Assembly: GCF_030418315.1 (NCBI RefSeq)
Contig: NZ_JAUHPV010000001.1
Coordinates: forward strand, 62,001-126,000
Reading direction: 5' to 3'
Source of the DNA: Demequina zhanjiangensis
GTDB lineage: Bacteria; Actinomycetota; Actinomycetes; Actinomycetales; Demequinaceae
Length of the DNA stretch: 64,000 nt
The first letter of the stretch is position 1; each line of letters starts with the position of its first letter. A model generated the notes under the pieces. That model was not told the origin of the DNA and did no database searches. It saw only the letters and a program-made list of their open reading frames with translations. This document shows positions 8,063 to 17,440 of this stretch, one piece after another. The position numbers and the translations under genes were made by a program.

Positions 8063-9436
8063 GTGACCGCCAACCGCCCCCTGCGCGTGGCCATCATCGG
8101 CGCCGGCCCCGCCGGCACCTACGCCGCGGACATCCTGAGCAAGACCGACCTCAACGTGTCGATCGACATCATCGAGCGGCTTCCCGCACCCTTCGGCCTG
8201 GTCCGCTACGGCGTCGCTCCCGATCACCCGCGCATCAAGCAGATCATCGTGGCGCTCGCGAACGTGCTCGGCCGCGGCGACATCCGCCTGCTCGCCAACG
8301 TGAACGTCGGCACCGACCTCACGCTCGACGACCTTCGCGAGCACTACGACGCCGTCATCTTCGCCACCGGCTCCTTCGAGGACGCCGACCTCGACATCCC
8401 CGGCATCGACCTCGAGGGCTCCTTCGGCGCTGCCGACTTCGTGTCCTGGTACGACGGCCACCCCGACGTGCCCCGCACGTGGCCGCTCGAGGCCAAGGAG
8501 GTCGCCGTGCTCGGAGTGGGCAACGTCGCGCTCGACGTGGCACGCATCCTCGCGAAGCACGTGCCGGACCTCATGTCCACCGAGATCCCCAAGAACGTGC
8601 AGGAGGGCCTCGAGGCCTCGCCGTGCACCGACGTGCACGTCTTCGGACGTCGCGGCCCCGCGCAGGTGAAGTTCAGCCCGCTCGAGCTGCGCGAGCTCGG
8701 TCAGGTCCCGAACGTCGATGTCATCGTCTACCCGGAGGACTACGACTTCGACGAGGCGTCCATGGAGGCCGCAGAGAACAACAAGCAGACCAAGCAGGTC
8801 GTCAAGACCCTCACGGACTGGACGCTGAAGGAGCCGAAGGGCTACGACCACCGCATCCACCTCCACCTGCTCCAGTCGCCGCACGAGATCCTGGGCGAGG
8901 ACGGCAAGGTCGTGGGCATCCGCATGGAGCGCACCGAGCTCCAGGGCGATGGCAACGTCAAGGGCACCGGCGAGTTCATCGACTACCCCGTGCAGGCCGT
9001 CTACCGCGCCGTCGGCTACTGGGGCACCGAGATCGAGGGCGTGCCCTTCGACTCCGCCAAGGGCGTCATCCGCAACGAGGCCGGCCGCGTCATGGACGAG
9101 GCCGGCGCCCAGGTGCCCGGCTTCTACACGACCGGCTGGATCAAGCGCGGCCCCGTGGGTCTCATCGGCCACACCAAGTCCGACGCGCAGGAGACGATCG
9201 CGAACATCGTCGCCGACGCCGACGCGCTGTACGAGCAGTCGCAGGCGGGCGCCGAGCAGCTGAGCCCCGACAACGTCCTCACGCTCCTCAAGAACCGTGA
9301 CGTGCCCGTGGTCCAGTGGCACGACTGGGAGCTTCTCGACGCGCACGAGCGTGAGCTCGGCGAGGCCGAGGGTCGCGAGCGCGTCAAGGTCGTCCCGCGC
9401 GACGAGATGACCGACATCGCGCTCGGCCGCGGCTGA
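8063..9436 (+). CDS. fprA: Ferredoxin/flavodoxin-NADP+ reductase, FprA (adrenodoxin reductase) type
   Basis: A 457-residue cytoplasmic flavoprotein passing electrons between NADPH and ferredoxin. I chose the GTG at 8063 because the sequence becomes family-like at once: VAIIGAGPAGTYAADIL, the FAD-binding GxGxxG at residues 13-18. Next come ERLPAPFGLVRYGVAPDHP, typical of this family, and the NADP-binding VLGVGNVALDVARIL at about 149-163. KFSPLELRELG and GWIKRGPVGLIGHTKSDAQET near the C-terminus complete the fold. Length is normal. Together with the sulfite reductase at the left edge it could form an electron chain via ferredoxin, but the two are not co-transcribed. The gene is monocistronic. 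Confidence 0.92.
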   Translation: MTANRPLRVAIIGAGPAGTYAADILSKTDLNVSIDIIERLPAPFGLVRYGVAPDHPRIKQIIVALANVLGRGDIRLLANVNVGTDLTLDDLREHYDAVIFATGSFEDADLDIPGIDLEGSFGAADFVSWYDGHPDVPRTWPLEAKEVAVLGVGNVALDVARILAKHVPDLMSTEIPKNVQEGLEASPCTDVHVFGRRGPAQVKFSPLELRELGQVPNVDVIVYPEDYDFDEASMEAAENNKQTKQVVKTLTDWTLKEPKGYDHRIHLHLLQSPHEILGEDGKVVGIRMERTELQGDGNVKGTGEFIDYPVQAVYRAVGYWGTEIEGVPFDSAKGVIRNEAGRVMDEAGAQVPGFYTTGWIKRGPVGLIGHTKSDAQETIANIVADADALYEQSQAGAEQLSPDNVLTLLKNRDVPVVQWHDWELLDAHERELGEAEGRERVKVVPRDEMTDIALGRG

Positions 9437-9559
9437 CACGACTCGCATCTGACCGGGGATCGGCCCGGGCGGGTGAGAGAATCTGCGCGTCAAGGGGAAC
9501 CGTCGCGCAGCCATGCCCGTTCTCCTGAATGACAGATCGACATCGGGAGCAGAGGAACT

Positions 9560-10474
9560 GTGAGCACAGGTAAGCACTTCAACGGACTGAAGACCTTCGG
9601 GCTGTTCGTCGTGATGTGGGTGCTGCTGCTCCTCCTCGGCACCTTCATCGCGAACGGCGCCTATCTCTGGCTGTTCGCGGGGCTCGGCCTGTTCGGCACG
9701 TTCTACGGCTACTGGAACTCGGACAAGCTCGCGATCCGTGCGATGCATGCGCGCCCCGTCACCGAGGTGGAGCAGCCCGCGATGTACCGGATCGTGCGGG
9801 AGCTGAGCCGTGAGGCCAACCAGCCGATGCCGCGTCTCTACATCTCACCCACCGATGCGCCGAATGCCTTCGCGACCGGCCGCAACCCCCAGAACTCAGC
9901 GGTGTGCTGCACCACGGGCATCCTCCAGCTGCTCGACGAGCGCGAGCTGCGCGGCGTGCTGGGACATGAGCTCATGCACGTCTACAACAGGGACGTGCTG
10001 ATCGGGTCGGTCGCCGCCGCCTTCGCCGGCATGATCACGGCGATCGCGCAGTGGATGTTCTTCCTCGGCGGTGGCTCGAACTCGCGCGACAACCCGCTTG
10101 GCATCGTCGGCATGCTCGCCATGATGTTCCTTGCTCCGATCGCCGCGACGCTGATCCGCATGGCGATCTCGCGCACGCGTGAGTACGACGCGGACCAGGA
10201 TGGCGCGACCCTCACGGGTGACCCGCTGGCCCTCGCGTCGGCCCTGAAGAAGCTCGAGGGCGGGGTGCAGCGTCGGCCGCTGCCGCAGGACTCGAAGTTC
10301 GAGAACGTCAGCCACCTCTTCATCGCCAACCCCTTCTCGGGCGCGGGCATGGCGAAGCTCTTCTCGACCCACCCCCCGATGGATGAGCGGATCGCTCGTC
10401 TCGAGGACATGGCGCGCGACGGCGGCTACGGCATGCCCGGTGGGGACATGGGCGGCGGCTACCGCCTCAACTGA
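9560..10474 (+). CDS. htpX: Zinc metalloprotease HtpX
   Basis: A 304-residue M48B membrane protease that degrades misfolded membrane proteins. It starts with GTG at 9560, just behind a GAGGAA site. Two membrane helices lie at about 11-50. The zinc-binding HELMH is at 136-140, with the third ligand E208 in REYDADQDG. Two further hydrophobic stretches are at about 148-170 and 182-200. The C-terminus has [14 protein letters not shown], a standard HtpX segment. Length and topology match the family. No partner gene is coupled. Confidence 0.94.
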   Translation: MSTGKHFNGLKTFGLFVVMWVLLLLLGTFIANGAYLWLFAGLGLFGTFYGYWNSDKLAIRAMHARPVTEVEQPAMYRIVRELSREANQPMPRLYISPTDAPNAFATGRNPQNSAVCCTTGILQLLDERELRGVLGHELMHVYNRDVLIGSVAAAFAGMITAIAQWMFFLGGGSNSRDNPLGIVGMLAMMFLAPIAATLIRMAISRTREYDADQDGATLTGDPLALASALKKLEGGVQRRPLPQDSKFENVSHLFIANPFSGAGMAKLFSTHPPMDERIARLEDMARDGGYGMPGGDMGGGYRLN

Positions 10475-10483
10475 CCCCGGCGC

Positions 10484-10873
10484 TCACGACGTCGCGACGG
10501 CTCGTCGGAGTCCGGCGCGGGCGAGTGTGAGGGCGATGATGAGCGCCGTCACCTGGAAGAAGCCTCCGAGGTGGACTGCGTCGCCGAACAGCAGGCCGAT
10601 CGTCTCGATGACGACGAGCTTGCTTCCCGGCAGGACCAGCACGAGGGTGGTCGCGTTGAGAAGCTCCGCCCGCTTTGACCCTGCATTCCTCACGCGCCCG
10701 AGCGCGACCTTCTTCGCCCACAGCACCGCCTCCAGCATGATCTTGAGGACGGCAGCGGTGAGCACGGCCATGAGGAACGACTCGCTGATGACCTGGGGGA
10801 AGAGCTGGATGAACGCGCCGAGCACGATCAGGTAGGCGAGCACGTCGACGAGGTCGATCGGTCGGATCCGCAC
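10484..10873 (-). CDS. Small integral membrane protein of unknown function
   Basis: A 129-residue protein with three to four hydrophobic helices (about 9-27, 33-52, 73-93, 104-119) separated by short basic loops. The GTG start at 10873 lies 6 nt after a TAGATT -10 box on the minus strand, so the mRNA is probably leaderless. It converges with htpX, 9 bp from its stop. I do not recognise a named family. Confidence 0.7.
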   Translation of the reverse strand: MRIRPIDLVDVLAYLIVLGAFIQLFPQVISESFLMAVLTAAVLKIMLEAVLWAKKVALGRVRNAGSKRAELLNATTLVLVLPGSKLVVIETIGLLFGDAVHLGGFFQVTALIIALTLARAGLRRAVATS

Positions 10874-10949
10874 TCTCGGAATCTAGCGTCCTCGCCGTTG
10901 GGCCGCGCGGCGGGGATGAGGGAATACCTTCTACTCGACACCTGTTTAA

Positions 10950-10965
10950 GTATGCGTACGCATAC
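10950..10965. promoter_or_regulatory. 16-bp perfect palindrome, TetR-type operator candidate
   Basis: GTATGCGTACGCATAC at 10950-10965 lies 45 bp upstream of the SDR start codon, in the expected promoter position. Palindromes of this size and shape are typical TetR-family operators. No TetR-type gene is in this window, so the regulator would have to be elsewhere. Confidence 0.5.
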
Positions 10966-11009
10966 AAATAGGCCGCATCGATGCGGCGAGGAAGAAGGAA
11001 GTGGTCACT

Positions 11010-11762
11010 ATGGCCAGGTTCGAAGGCAAGGTCGCGATCGTCACCGGCGGCGGAAGCGGAATCGGAGCCGAGATCTCACGCGAGCTCGCCGCCGAGGGTG
11101 CGAGCGTCGTCGTCACCGACATCAAGCAGGAGGCGGCTCAGGCGGTCGTGGACCAGATCGAGGCCGCGGGCGGCAAGGCTGCCGCGTTCGCCCAGAACAC
11201 CGCCAAGTGGGCGGACTCGCAGGCCGCAGTCGAGTTCGCCAAGACGACCTTCGGCGGGCTGCACCTCGCCGTCAACAACGCCGGCATCGGCGCCGCGCCC
11301 ATGAACATCGGCGACTACGACATCGAGGCCTGGGACCGTGTCCGCGCGGTCGACCTTGACGGCGTGTTCTACGGGCTCCGCTTCCAGCTCCCCGCGATGG
11401 TCGAGTCCGGCGGCGGCGCGATCGTGAACATGGCCTCCGTCCTCGGGTCGGTCGGCATCGCGCAGAACGCTGCCTACGTGACGAGCAAGCACGCCCTCAC
11501 CGGCCTCACCAAGGTCGCCGCGCTCGAGTACACCTCGCAAGGCGTCCGCACCAACGCCGTCGGCCCCGGCTTCATCGACACCCCGCTCGTGCGCGCGAGC
11601 CTCTCATCAGAGGCGCTCGACGCCCTCGAGCAGCAGCACGCCTCGCGCCGCCTCGGCACAGACAAGGAGGTCGCCGCGCTCACGCTGTTCCTGCTCAGCG
11701 ACGAGGCCTCGTTCATCTCCGGCAGCTACCACCTCGTGGACGGCGGCTACTCCGCGCAGTGA
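11010..11762 (+). CDS. Short-chain dehydrogenase/reductase (SDR) family oxidoreductase
   Basis: A 250-residue classical SDR. NAD(P)-binding TGGGSGIG is at 12-19, NNAG at 89-92, and the catalytic Ser/Tyr/Lys are S143, Y156 and K160 (YVTSK). The Asp in VVVTDIK (D37) after beta-2 favours NAD(H). The C-terminus ISGSYHLVDGGYSAQ is standard. ATG 11010 is preferred over GTG 11001 because the AAGGA site is correctly spaced only for the ATG. The substrate cannot be told; this subfamily acts on many alcohols, sugars and steroids. The gene stands alone under a promoter with a palindromic operator. Confidence 0.9.
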   Translation: MARFEGKVAIVTGGGSGIGAEISRELAAEGASVVVTDIKQEAAQAVVDQIEAAGGKAAAFAQNTAKWADSQAAVEFAKTTFGGLHLAVNNAGIGAAPMNIGDYDIEAWDRVRAVDLDGVFYGLRFQLPAMVESGGGAIVNMASVLGSVGIAQNAAYVTSKHALTGLTKVAALEYTSQGVRTNAVGPGFIDTPLVRASLSSEALDALEQQHASRRLGTDKEVAALTLFLLSDEASFISGSYHLVDGGYSAQ

Positions 11763-11783
11763 CCCGCGCTCTCGGAGCGATAC

Positions 11784-11821
11784 CGATGGCCCCTGGGGGA
11801 TCTCCCCTGGGGGCCATCGGC
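11784..11821 (+). terminator. Hairpin terminator after the SDR gene
   Basis: Arms CCGATGGCCCC and GGGGCCATCGG pair around an inner loop and a further GGGGA/TCCCC stem. The hairpin starts about 20 bp after the SDR stop. A CCTTCCTC tail follows rather than a clean T-run. Confidence 0.7.
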
Positions 11822-11925
11822 CTTCCTCGGCCTCGTGAGTTGCTGGGCGAGTCGAGAAGTTTCTCGCCGCCAACGCTGTCAGGATGCTTCTCCTGGCCGA
11901 TGAGGGTCGAGAAGCGAGGGGAACG

Positions 11926-12900
11926 ATGGATACCGAGGAACTGGCGCTGGACGCCAAGCCGCAGGATGACGCACGCGAGCCTGGACGGCTGATGACCTGG
12001 GCGCAGAACGCTCACCTGCGGGCCAGTGGGCTCGCAGTGCTGGGACTGCTCTCGTTCTTCGTCGGTGCCAGGCTCGCCGCCGCCCCGACATTCGTCAACG
12101 GTGTGCGGGAGTCGCTCGACTCTCAGGAGGCCACGGTGGCGACCATGGCCGCGTCGTCCACGGCGCTCTCAGCGGCGCTCAGTGCGATCCCCACGGACGC
12201 GTTGATGCCGCTCGCTCAGCGGCTCGCGGACCTCTCCGGGTGGTTCATGGTGATCCTCGCCTCGATCATCCTGCAGAAGATCCTCTTCACGGCGGCTGGC
12301 TTCCTCTCGTTCAAGATCGTGTTCCCGATCGCGTGCGCGCTCGGGATCGCATCGGTCTACGGCAGGAGCGTCGCGGCGCGTGCGATCGCGCAGCGGCTTG
12401 CGGTGCTGGGAGTGGTGCTGTTCGCGGCCGTGCCGGGCGCGATCTGGTTCAGTGGGCAGCTCACCGCCAACTACACGGAGACGGTGGAGGCGGCGGCCGT
12501 GGCTCAAGCGCAGGCCGAAGCGCTCGCAGAAGCGGAGGCCGAGGCAGCGGCCGCCGCGGAGGAGGCTGCTGCCAGCGGGTCCGAGGACGATGCGGGCTTC
12601 CTCGATCGCGTGCAGGACTGGGCTTCAGGTGCTGCAGACACCGTCGGCGGCTGGGTCGAGAGTGCAACCGGTCAGATCGCCGAGCTCCGCGACGAGGCCG
12701 TCGACGCACTCAACGGGTATATCGAGCAGATCGCGCTGCTTCTCATCACCACCTGCGTGATGCCGCTCCTGGTCTTCCTGCTGTTCAGCTGGGTCATCAG
12801 GCTCCTGTTCAACGTCGACCTCGGCGGGTGGGGCACCATTCGGCGCGCGCAGTCGCAGACGTCGCGCGGTGTGCAGAGTCTCGGGCGGCGACGCGAGTAG
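11926..12900 (+). CDS. Membrane protein with Ala/Glu-rich coiled coil, unknown function
   Basis: A 324-residue protein starting at ATG 11926 behind GAGGGG. Hydrophobic helices lie at about 34-54, 105-145 (likely two), 160-177 and 266-292. Between the third and last clusters is an Ala/Glu-rich stretch (AEALAEAEAEAAAAAEEAA) that should form a coiled coil, then a region of amphipathic helices (WASGAADTVGGWVESATG). The topology places the coiled coil outside or inside depending on the helix count, which I cannot fix. No known family recognised. The gene stands alone. Confidence 0.75.
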   Translation: MDTEELALDAKPQDDAREPGRLMTWAQNAHLRASGLAVLGLLSFFVGARLAAAPTFVNGVRESLDSQEATVATMAASSTALSAALSAIPTDALMPLAQRLADLSGWFMVILASIILQKILFTAAGFLSFKIVFPIACALGIASVYGRSVAARAIAQRLAVLGVVLFAAVPGAIWFSGQLTANYTETVEAAAVAQAQAEALAEAEAEAAAAAEEAAASGSEDDAGFLDRVQDWASGAADTVGGWVESATGQIAELRDEAVDALNGYIEQIALLLITTCVMPLLVFLLFSWVIRLLFNVDLGGWGTIRRAQSQTSRGVQSLGRRRE

Positions 12901-12992
12901 TCAGGCAGGTCGCGGCCCGTCACAGTCGTCGGGTGCGGCTTCCGCGTGACCGGCCATTCACATCTGACCGAGCCTGACGTACCTTGGCTCGG

Positions 12993-13865
12993 GTGAGGCG
13001 CGACCACTGGCGCAGGGCGAACGAGCGGCTCGATCCCGGCGAGGACTTCGTCGAGATCTACCGCAACCTGGTCATGCACGAGTTCCCGTGGGACATGAAC
13101 CAGGCGCTGAGCTTCGCGCTCTTCCGCACCTACGCGGTGCCGGGCATCGGTTCGCTGCTCGACCGGACAGGCGAGTTCACGCAGCGCACCCAGAAGCGTT
13201 ACGACGACACGGCGCTGCTGCTCGAGGTGCCGACGCGGACGGGCTTCTCGGATCCTGAGGCGCGGTCGGCGATCCGGCGCATCAACCAGATGCACCGCGC
13301 CTACGACATCCCCGACCACGAGTTCCGCTACGTGCTGTCGACCTTCGTCGTCGTGCCGAAGCGCTGGATCGACGCGTACGGCAAGCGACCTCTCTCGGAT
13401 GGCGAGGTGCTCGCGTCGGTCCATTACTACCGAGAGCTCGGCAGGCACATGGGCATCCCCGACGTGCCGGAGACGTATGACGGCTTCGCGCGGCTCATGG
13501 ACTCGTACGAGGCAGAGCACTTCGCGTTCGACGAAGGCGGCCGACGGGTGGCGGACGCGACGATGGCCCTGCTCCTCACCTTCAGGCCCGCAGTACCCAA
13601 GCCGCTCATGGAGATCCTCAGCCGTGCGCTCATGGATGAGGCGCTTCTCGACGCCTTCCGCTACGACAGACCAGCTCGACCCGTCGCGGCCGCACTTCGC
13701 GCGAGCGTCCGGCTTCGCGGAAGGATTGCAGGGCTGCTCCCGGCACGCGCGAAGGCGACCCGGATCGAGGACCTGCCGTGGATCCGCAGCTACCCCGAGG
13801 GCTACCGCATCGACGACCTGGGCACGTTCCCGCCGGGCTGTCCGGTCCCCCACGATCGGGACTGA
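12993..13865 (+). CDS. MpaB / DUF2236-type oxygenase
   Basis: A 290-residue soluble protein of the heme-containing MpaB/latex-clearing-protein-like family. Recognised segments are PWDMNQALSFALFRTYAVPGIG near the N-terminus, then the RINQMHRAYDI and VLSTFVVVPKRWIDAYG block that carries the family's conserved Arg and His. GTG 12993 is preferred to TTG 12984: TACCTT at 12980-12985 is a good -10 lying 7 nt before the GTG, so the mRNA is probably leaderless and the TTG would lie inside the promoter. Substrate unknown. Confidence 0.78.
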   Translation: MRRDHWRRANERLDPGEDFVEIYRNLVMHEFPWDMNQALSFALFRTYAVPGIGSLLDRTGEFTQRTQKRYDDTALLLEVPTRTGFSDPEARSAIRRINQMHRAYDIPDHEFRYVLSTFVVVPKRWIDAYGKRPLSDGEVLASVHYYRELGRHMGIPDVPETYDGFARLMDSYEAEHFAFDEGGRRVADATMALLLTFRPAVPKPLMEILSRALMDEALLDAFRYDRPARPVAAALRASVRLRGRIAGLLPARAKATRIEDLPWIRSYPEGYRIDDLGTFPPGCPVPHDRD

Positions 13866-13981
13866 CGGCCGACAGTTCAGCCGAGGTCCGATGACCGATT
13901 TGTCACAATTCGTCCACAGGGTGCGCGTGCCTGCCGCGTGTGCCGCGGGTGCGGTGACATGCTTCCTCCCGGGGAGGTTGC

Positions 13982-14314
13982 ATGTCGACGTTGCTGTTCT
14001 GGCTCATGCTCGTGAGCCTGGTCTCGGTGGGGATCGTCTCGCCGCGGTGGCGTGAGTTCCCGCTCGCGGCAGTCGCCCTCACCTCCGGGCTGCTGATGTA
14101 TGTCGACGAGAGCACGGACATGCCGCTGTGGGTGCGTACGGTGCTTTGGCTGGTGGTGTCGCTGGCCTACACGGCCGCGCAGTGGCAGCTGAGAGTGGGC
14201 GAGGAAGGGTCAGGCCTCGCGGAGCCGAGCGAGCTCTTTGGGCCGGTCGGCCACACCGCTGCGGACGAAGCAGAGCCCTTGGAGGCCTCGCTGCCGACGG
14301 TCGGCGCGGCCTGA
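13982..14314 (+). CDS. Small membrane protein of unknown function
   Basis: A 110-residue protein with three hydrophobic helices (about 3-19, 26-41, 49-67) and a hydrophilic, acidic C-terminal tail of about 40 residues. ATG 13982 follows a GGGGAGG site. I do not recognise a family. No operon partner. Confidence 0.65.
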   Translation: MSTLLFWLMLVSLVSVGIVSPRWREFPLAAVALTSGLLMYVDESTDMPLWVRTVLWLVVSLAYTAAQWQLRVGEEGSGLAEPSELFGPVGHTAADEAEPLEASLPTVGAA

Positions 14315-14442
14315 CCCGTACGCGTCGTGGCGGAGGCCGCTCCGCGCGTGACAGAGCGGACCGGGGAACCGCTCACCCTCAAGCGCGGGCGGCCGATGGA
14401 TGAGCGGGCACGGCTGGCGTGCCGCGAACCCCGGAGGTCTTC

Positions 14443-16434
14443 ATGCGTGCGTCGTCCCTGCGAGCGGTGTGGGCGGTACTCACCGCCACCCTGGCTGTCC
14501 TGCTCACGCCCGTCGCGGCGTCGGCCGAGACTGTCGGCGGATCGACGCCCGGATCCGCGACGCCGCTCCCGATCGGTGACTTCGACTCGTCGTTCGTCGC
14601 GTCGAACGTGGGAATCACCAGCGCCGGCTCGCGGAACGAGTCCGTGCAGCCCTACTGGAACAACGTCGCCTGGTACTCCGTCACCCCTGCAGAGACCACG
14701 ACCGTCTACATCCGCGCGACCTCCAACTCCCCGACCGGGTGGGACAACGCGCTCGAGGTGTGGACTGCCGGAGGGGCCTTCGTTGCGCAGAACGACGACT
14801 CGTATGTCCGTGACGCGGCACTCACCGTGACCTTGGTCGCCGGCACGGAGTACGTGATCGGTCTCGGCGCGTATCGCACCACTGACAGCGGGCAGGTGGC
14901 CAACGGCACCGCGACGCTCACGTTCGCCAGTCGTCCGCCGAGCGCCCCAGGGACGCCCATCGCCACGGCTGGCAACGGTGCGGCCTCGGTGACATGGTCG
15001 GCTCCGACCGACGAGGCAGGCGGCGTGACCGGCTACCGGGTGCTGTGCACTCCAGCGGGCGGGCCGGAGATCGAGTGCGCCACCCTCACAGGTACGCCTC
15101 CGGCCGTATCGACGACGGTGTCTGGGCTTGTCAACGGCACCGCCTACACGTTCCGCGTCGAGGCGAGGAACATGATCGGCTACGGCAGTCCGTCGGCTGC
15201 GTCAGCGGCTGTGACGCCTCGCGCCGCGTCCACCGTGTCCTTGAGCACGCAGCCGACGAGCCCCGTGAGCGGTCAGGAGCTCTCCGTCGTGGCGACCGTC
15301 ACCTCGGGCGGAGCAGCCGCCAGCGGCACCGTGGACTTCACCGTCAACGGGGTCTCGACGACTGGCGTCGTGCTCGTCGATGGGCAGGCGATCCTCTCTG
15401 GTGTCACTCTCGCGGCGGGCACCTACTCGGTCGAAGCGGCCTACTCAGGATCGACCGCCGTCGCGACGTCGTCCGCGACGACCTCCGTCACGGTGGCCAA
15501 GCGCTCCCAGTCCGTGACAATCGACGCGCTCCCTGACTCGCTCGTGTTCGGCGGCGCCGCGGTGCCGGTCTCGGGAGCCTCCTCGGAGGACCTCCCGGTG
15601 TCCTTCGCGGCCAGCGGCGCGTGCGGGCTCGCGGATGGCGCGCTCCAGTTGACGGGCGTAGGCGCATGCACGATCACCGCGACCCAGGAAGGTACCTCGG
15701 AGGTGTCAAGCGCTGTCGCCACACTGGAGACGACCATCGGAAAGCGGCCACAGAGCGTGACGTTCGAGGGCGTCCCGACTCTCACGTGGGGCATGGAGCC
15801 CTTCACGCCCACGGCGAGCTCGGAGTTCGGGCTGCCCGTCACCCTGACCGCCGCGGGCGCATGCACGATCGCCGACGGCGAGCTCACCGTGGTCAGCATC
15901 GGCACCTGCACTGTGAGTGCGCATTCCGAGGGCGACGGGGTGACCCTCCCGGCCAGCGCGACGCTGACCCGTCTGATCGCGGCCCCTGAGTCCGACGTGG
16001 ACGTGACCCTCGACGCCGCGCTCGGCGATGCTGCCACAGCGGCGCGCGTGAGCGCGACGGGAGCGGGGCTGCTGCCAGGCTCTGAGCTCGTGCTCGAGGT
16101 GCACTCGACTCCTCAGCGGATCGGCGTCGCGACGGTCGGCGCGGACGGGACCGCGACGGTGTTCGGGGTGCTGCCCGCACTCGAGGCCGGCGACCACGAG
16201 CTCGTGGCGATCGGCACGGCCATCGACGGCTCCGAGAAGCAGTTCGTCTCGACCTTCACCGTGTCACCGAACGGTGTGCTGGTGACCATCGAGGACCGGA
16301 ATCTGGCGGCGACCACCGGTCTTGCGGCCACCGGCGCTGAGGCCGGCGATTCTGCGGCGTTGGCGGGGCTCGCCCTTGCGTGCGGCGTGGTCCTGCTGGT
16401 TGTCAGGCGGAGGATCTCAGCAACGCGACCCTGA
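14443..16434 (+). CDS. Secreted, sortase-anchored surface protein with FN3 and Ig-like repeats
   Basis: A 663-residue exported protein. ATG 14443 follows GGAGG. A signal peptide (about 1-31, cleavage after AASA) leads to a beta-rich domain that resembles a bacterial pre-peptidase-like fold. A fibronectin type III domain follows at about 165-265 (GVTGYRVLC, NGTAYTFRVEARN). Then an Ig-like domain and two repeated modules begin KRSQSVTI and KRPQSVTF, each with paired cysteines (SGACGL...GVGACTI). The C-terminus has LAATG, a hydrophobic helix and RRR, a sortase signal of the LAxTG (class E) type. It is probably wall-anchored and may bind ligands or adhere; no enzyme motif is visible. Confidence 0.85.
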   Translation: MRASSLRAVWAVLTATLAVLLTPVAASAETVGGSTPGSATPLPIGDFDSSFVASNVGITSAGSRNESVQPYWNNVAWYSVTPAETTTVYIRATSNSPTGWDNALEVWTAGGAFVAQNDDSYVRDAALTVTLVAGTEYVIGLGAYRTTDSGQVANGTATLTFASRPPSAPGTPIATAGNGAASVTWSAPTDEAGGVTGYRVLCTPAGGPEIECATLTGTPPAVSTTVSGLVNGTAYTFRVEARNMIGYGSPSAASAAVTPRAASTVSLSTQPTSPVSGQELSVVATVTSGGAAASGTVDFTVNGVSTTGVVLVDGQAILSGVTLAAGTYSVEAAYSGSTAVATSSATTSVTVAKRSQSVTIDALPDSLVFGGAAVPVSGASSEDLPVSFAASGACGLADGALQLTGVGACTITATQEGTSEVSSAVATLETTIGKRPQSVTFEGVPTLTWGMEPFTPTASSEFGLPVTLTAAGACTIADGELTVVSIGTCTVSAHSEGDGVTLPASATLTRLIAAPESDVDVTLDAALGDAATAARVSATGAGLLPGSELVLEVHSTPQRIGVATVGADGTATVFGVLPALEAGDHELVAIGTAIDGSEKQFVSTFTVSPNGVLVTIEDRNLAATTGLAATGAEAGDSAALAGLALACGVVLLVVRRRISATRP

Positions 16435-16463
16435 TGTCATCGCCCGCGTGCCGCGTGCATGAC

Positions 16464-16497
16464 AGAGGGGGCGGGCCCGCACGGGCCCGCCCCCTCT
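16464..16497. terminator. Bidirectional terminator between convergent genes
   Basis: A 16-bp perfect stem (16464-16479 with 16482-16497) with a 2-base tip lies between the surface-protein gene (+) and the YajQ gene (-). It has no long T-run but is by far the strongest hairpin in the gap, and its place suits both genes. Confidence 0.75.
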
Positions 16498-16510
16498 GCT
16501 GCAGGACCTG

Positions 16511-16999
16511 TCAGCGGTAGTTGACGAACTGCAGCGCCGTGTCGACGTCGGCGCCCTTGAGCAGAGCGATGGCCGCCTGAAGGTCGTCGCGAGACTTGGA
16601 GCTCACGCGCAGCTCGTCGCCCTGGATCTGCGCCTTCACGGACTTGGGGCCCTCGTCGCGGATCAGCTTGGTGAGCTTCTTCGCGACGTCCTGAGCGATG
16701 CCCTCCTTGAGGGAGGCTCCGATGCGGAACTCCTTGCCGGAGGCCTGCGGCTCGCCGGCATCGATCGCCTTCAGCGAGATGCCGCGCTTGACGAGCTTGG
16801 ACTGGAAGACGTCGAGCACCGCCTTGACGCGCTCGTCGCTGTTCGCCTTCATCAGGATCGCCTCGCCTGACCACTCGATCGATGCGTCGACGCCCTTGAA
16901 GTCGTAGCGCTGCGAGATCTCCTTGGCGGCCTGGTTGAGGGCGTTGTCGACCTCCTGGTGGTCGACCTTGCTGACGACGTCGAAGCTGCTGTCTGCCAT
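16511..16999 (-). CDS. yajQ: YajQ family nucleotide-binding protein
   Basis: A 162-residue soluble protein of the YajQ family, whose members bind nucleotides including cyclic di-GMP and can act with transcription factors. It opens [20 protein letters not shown] and continues with [38 protein letters not shown] and [25 protein letters not shown], which are the family's signature segments in order. Length is normal. It is monocistronic and convergent with the surface-protein gene. Binding of cyclic di-GMP here is inferred from the family. Confidence 0.95.
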   Translation of the reverse strand: MADSSFDVVSKVDHQEVDNALNQAAKEISQRYDFKGVDASIEWSGEAILMKANSDERVKAVLDVFQSKLVKRGISLKAIDAGEPQASGKEFRIGASLKEGIAQDVAKKLTKLIRDEGPKSVKAQIQGDELRVSSKSRDDLQAAIALLKGADVDTALQFVNYR

Positions 17000-17102
17000 G
17001 GGTGCTCCTCACTGTGCGTGGTGGGGGTGCGGGCCGCGTCCGCGGGTTCGCGTCGGGTCCCGATTCCCTGCTATCCTTCCATGCGCGCCGCTTGCGGCGC
17101 AC

Positions 17103-17184
17103 GGCAGGTTGCCCGAGCGGCCAAAGGGAGCTGACTGTAAATCAGCCGTCATCGACTTCGGGGGTTCGAATCCCTCACCTGCCA
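17103..17184 (+). tRNA. tRNA-Tyr (GTA)
   Basis: Acceptor GGCAGGT (17103-17109) pairs with ACCTGCC (17177-17183), and the anticodon is GTA within CTGACTGTAAATCAG. The variable arm is long, as expected for a class II tRNA. A TATCCT -10 box lies at 17072-17077. Confidence 0.97.
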
Positions 17185-17190
17185 CTCTCA

Positions 17191-17231
17191 CAGAGGCCCC
17201 TCCGGTTCGCCGGAGGGGCCTCTGTTCTTTT
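17191..17231 (+). terminator. Intrinsic terminator after tRNA-Tyr
   Basis: A 15-bp stem (17191-17205 with 17210-17224) capped by a TTCG tetraloop, followed by TTCTTTT. This is the best intrinsic terminator in the window. Confidence 0.93.
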
Positions 17232-17405
17232 GCTCATCTCGAAGCATCAGGGGCGGTGTGGTGCCCGAGCACGGCGGGCATGCGACGCGCATCTTGGACA
17301 CCTTCGTTCGTTCTTCCAACAAAGCCCGTTCCCTGCGTGAAACGTGCCTGATCCCGGTGGTTTCTTGCAAGATTGTGACCTTCGTCATCCCGGCGTGTCT
17401 CGCGC

Positions 17406-17434
17406 ATGACACGACACCCCCGAGGGTGTACGGT
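17406..17434 (+). promoter_or_regulatory. Promoter of the 6C RNA
   Basis: ATGACA (17406-17411) and TACGGT (17429-17434) are separated by exactly 17 bp. Transcription would begin near 17441, just before the first C-loop hairpin. Confidence 0.65.
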
Positions 17435-17440
17435 CTGAAT

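Noticed and set aside
7928..9748. A 606-codon minus-strand frame across fprA and the htpX start
   Set aside because: Antisense to two recognised genes and without any protein motif.
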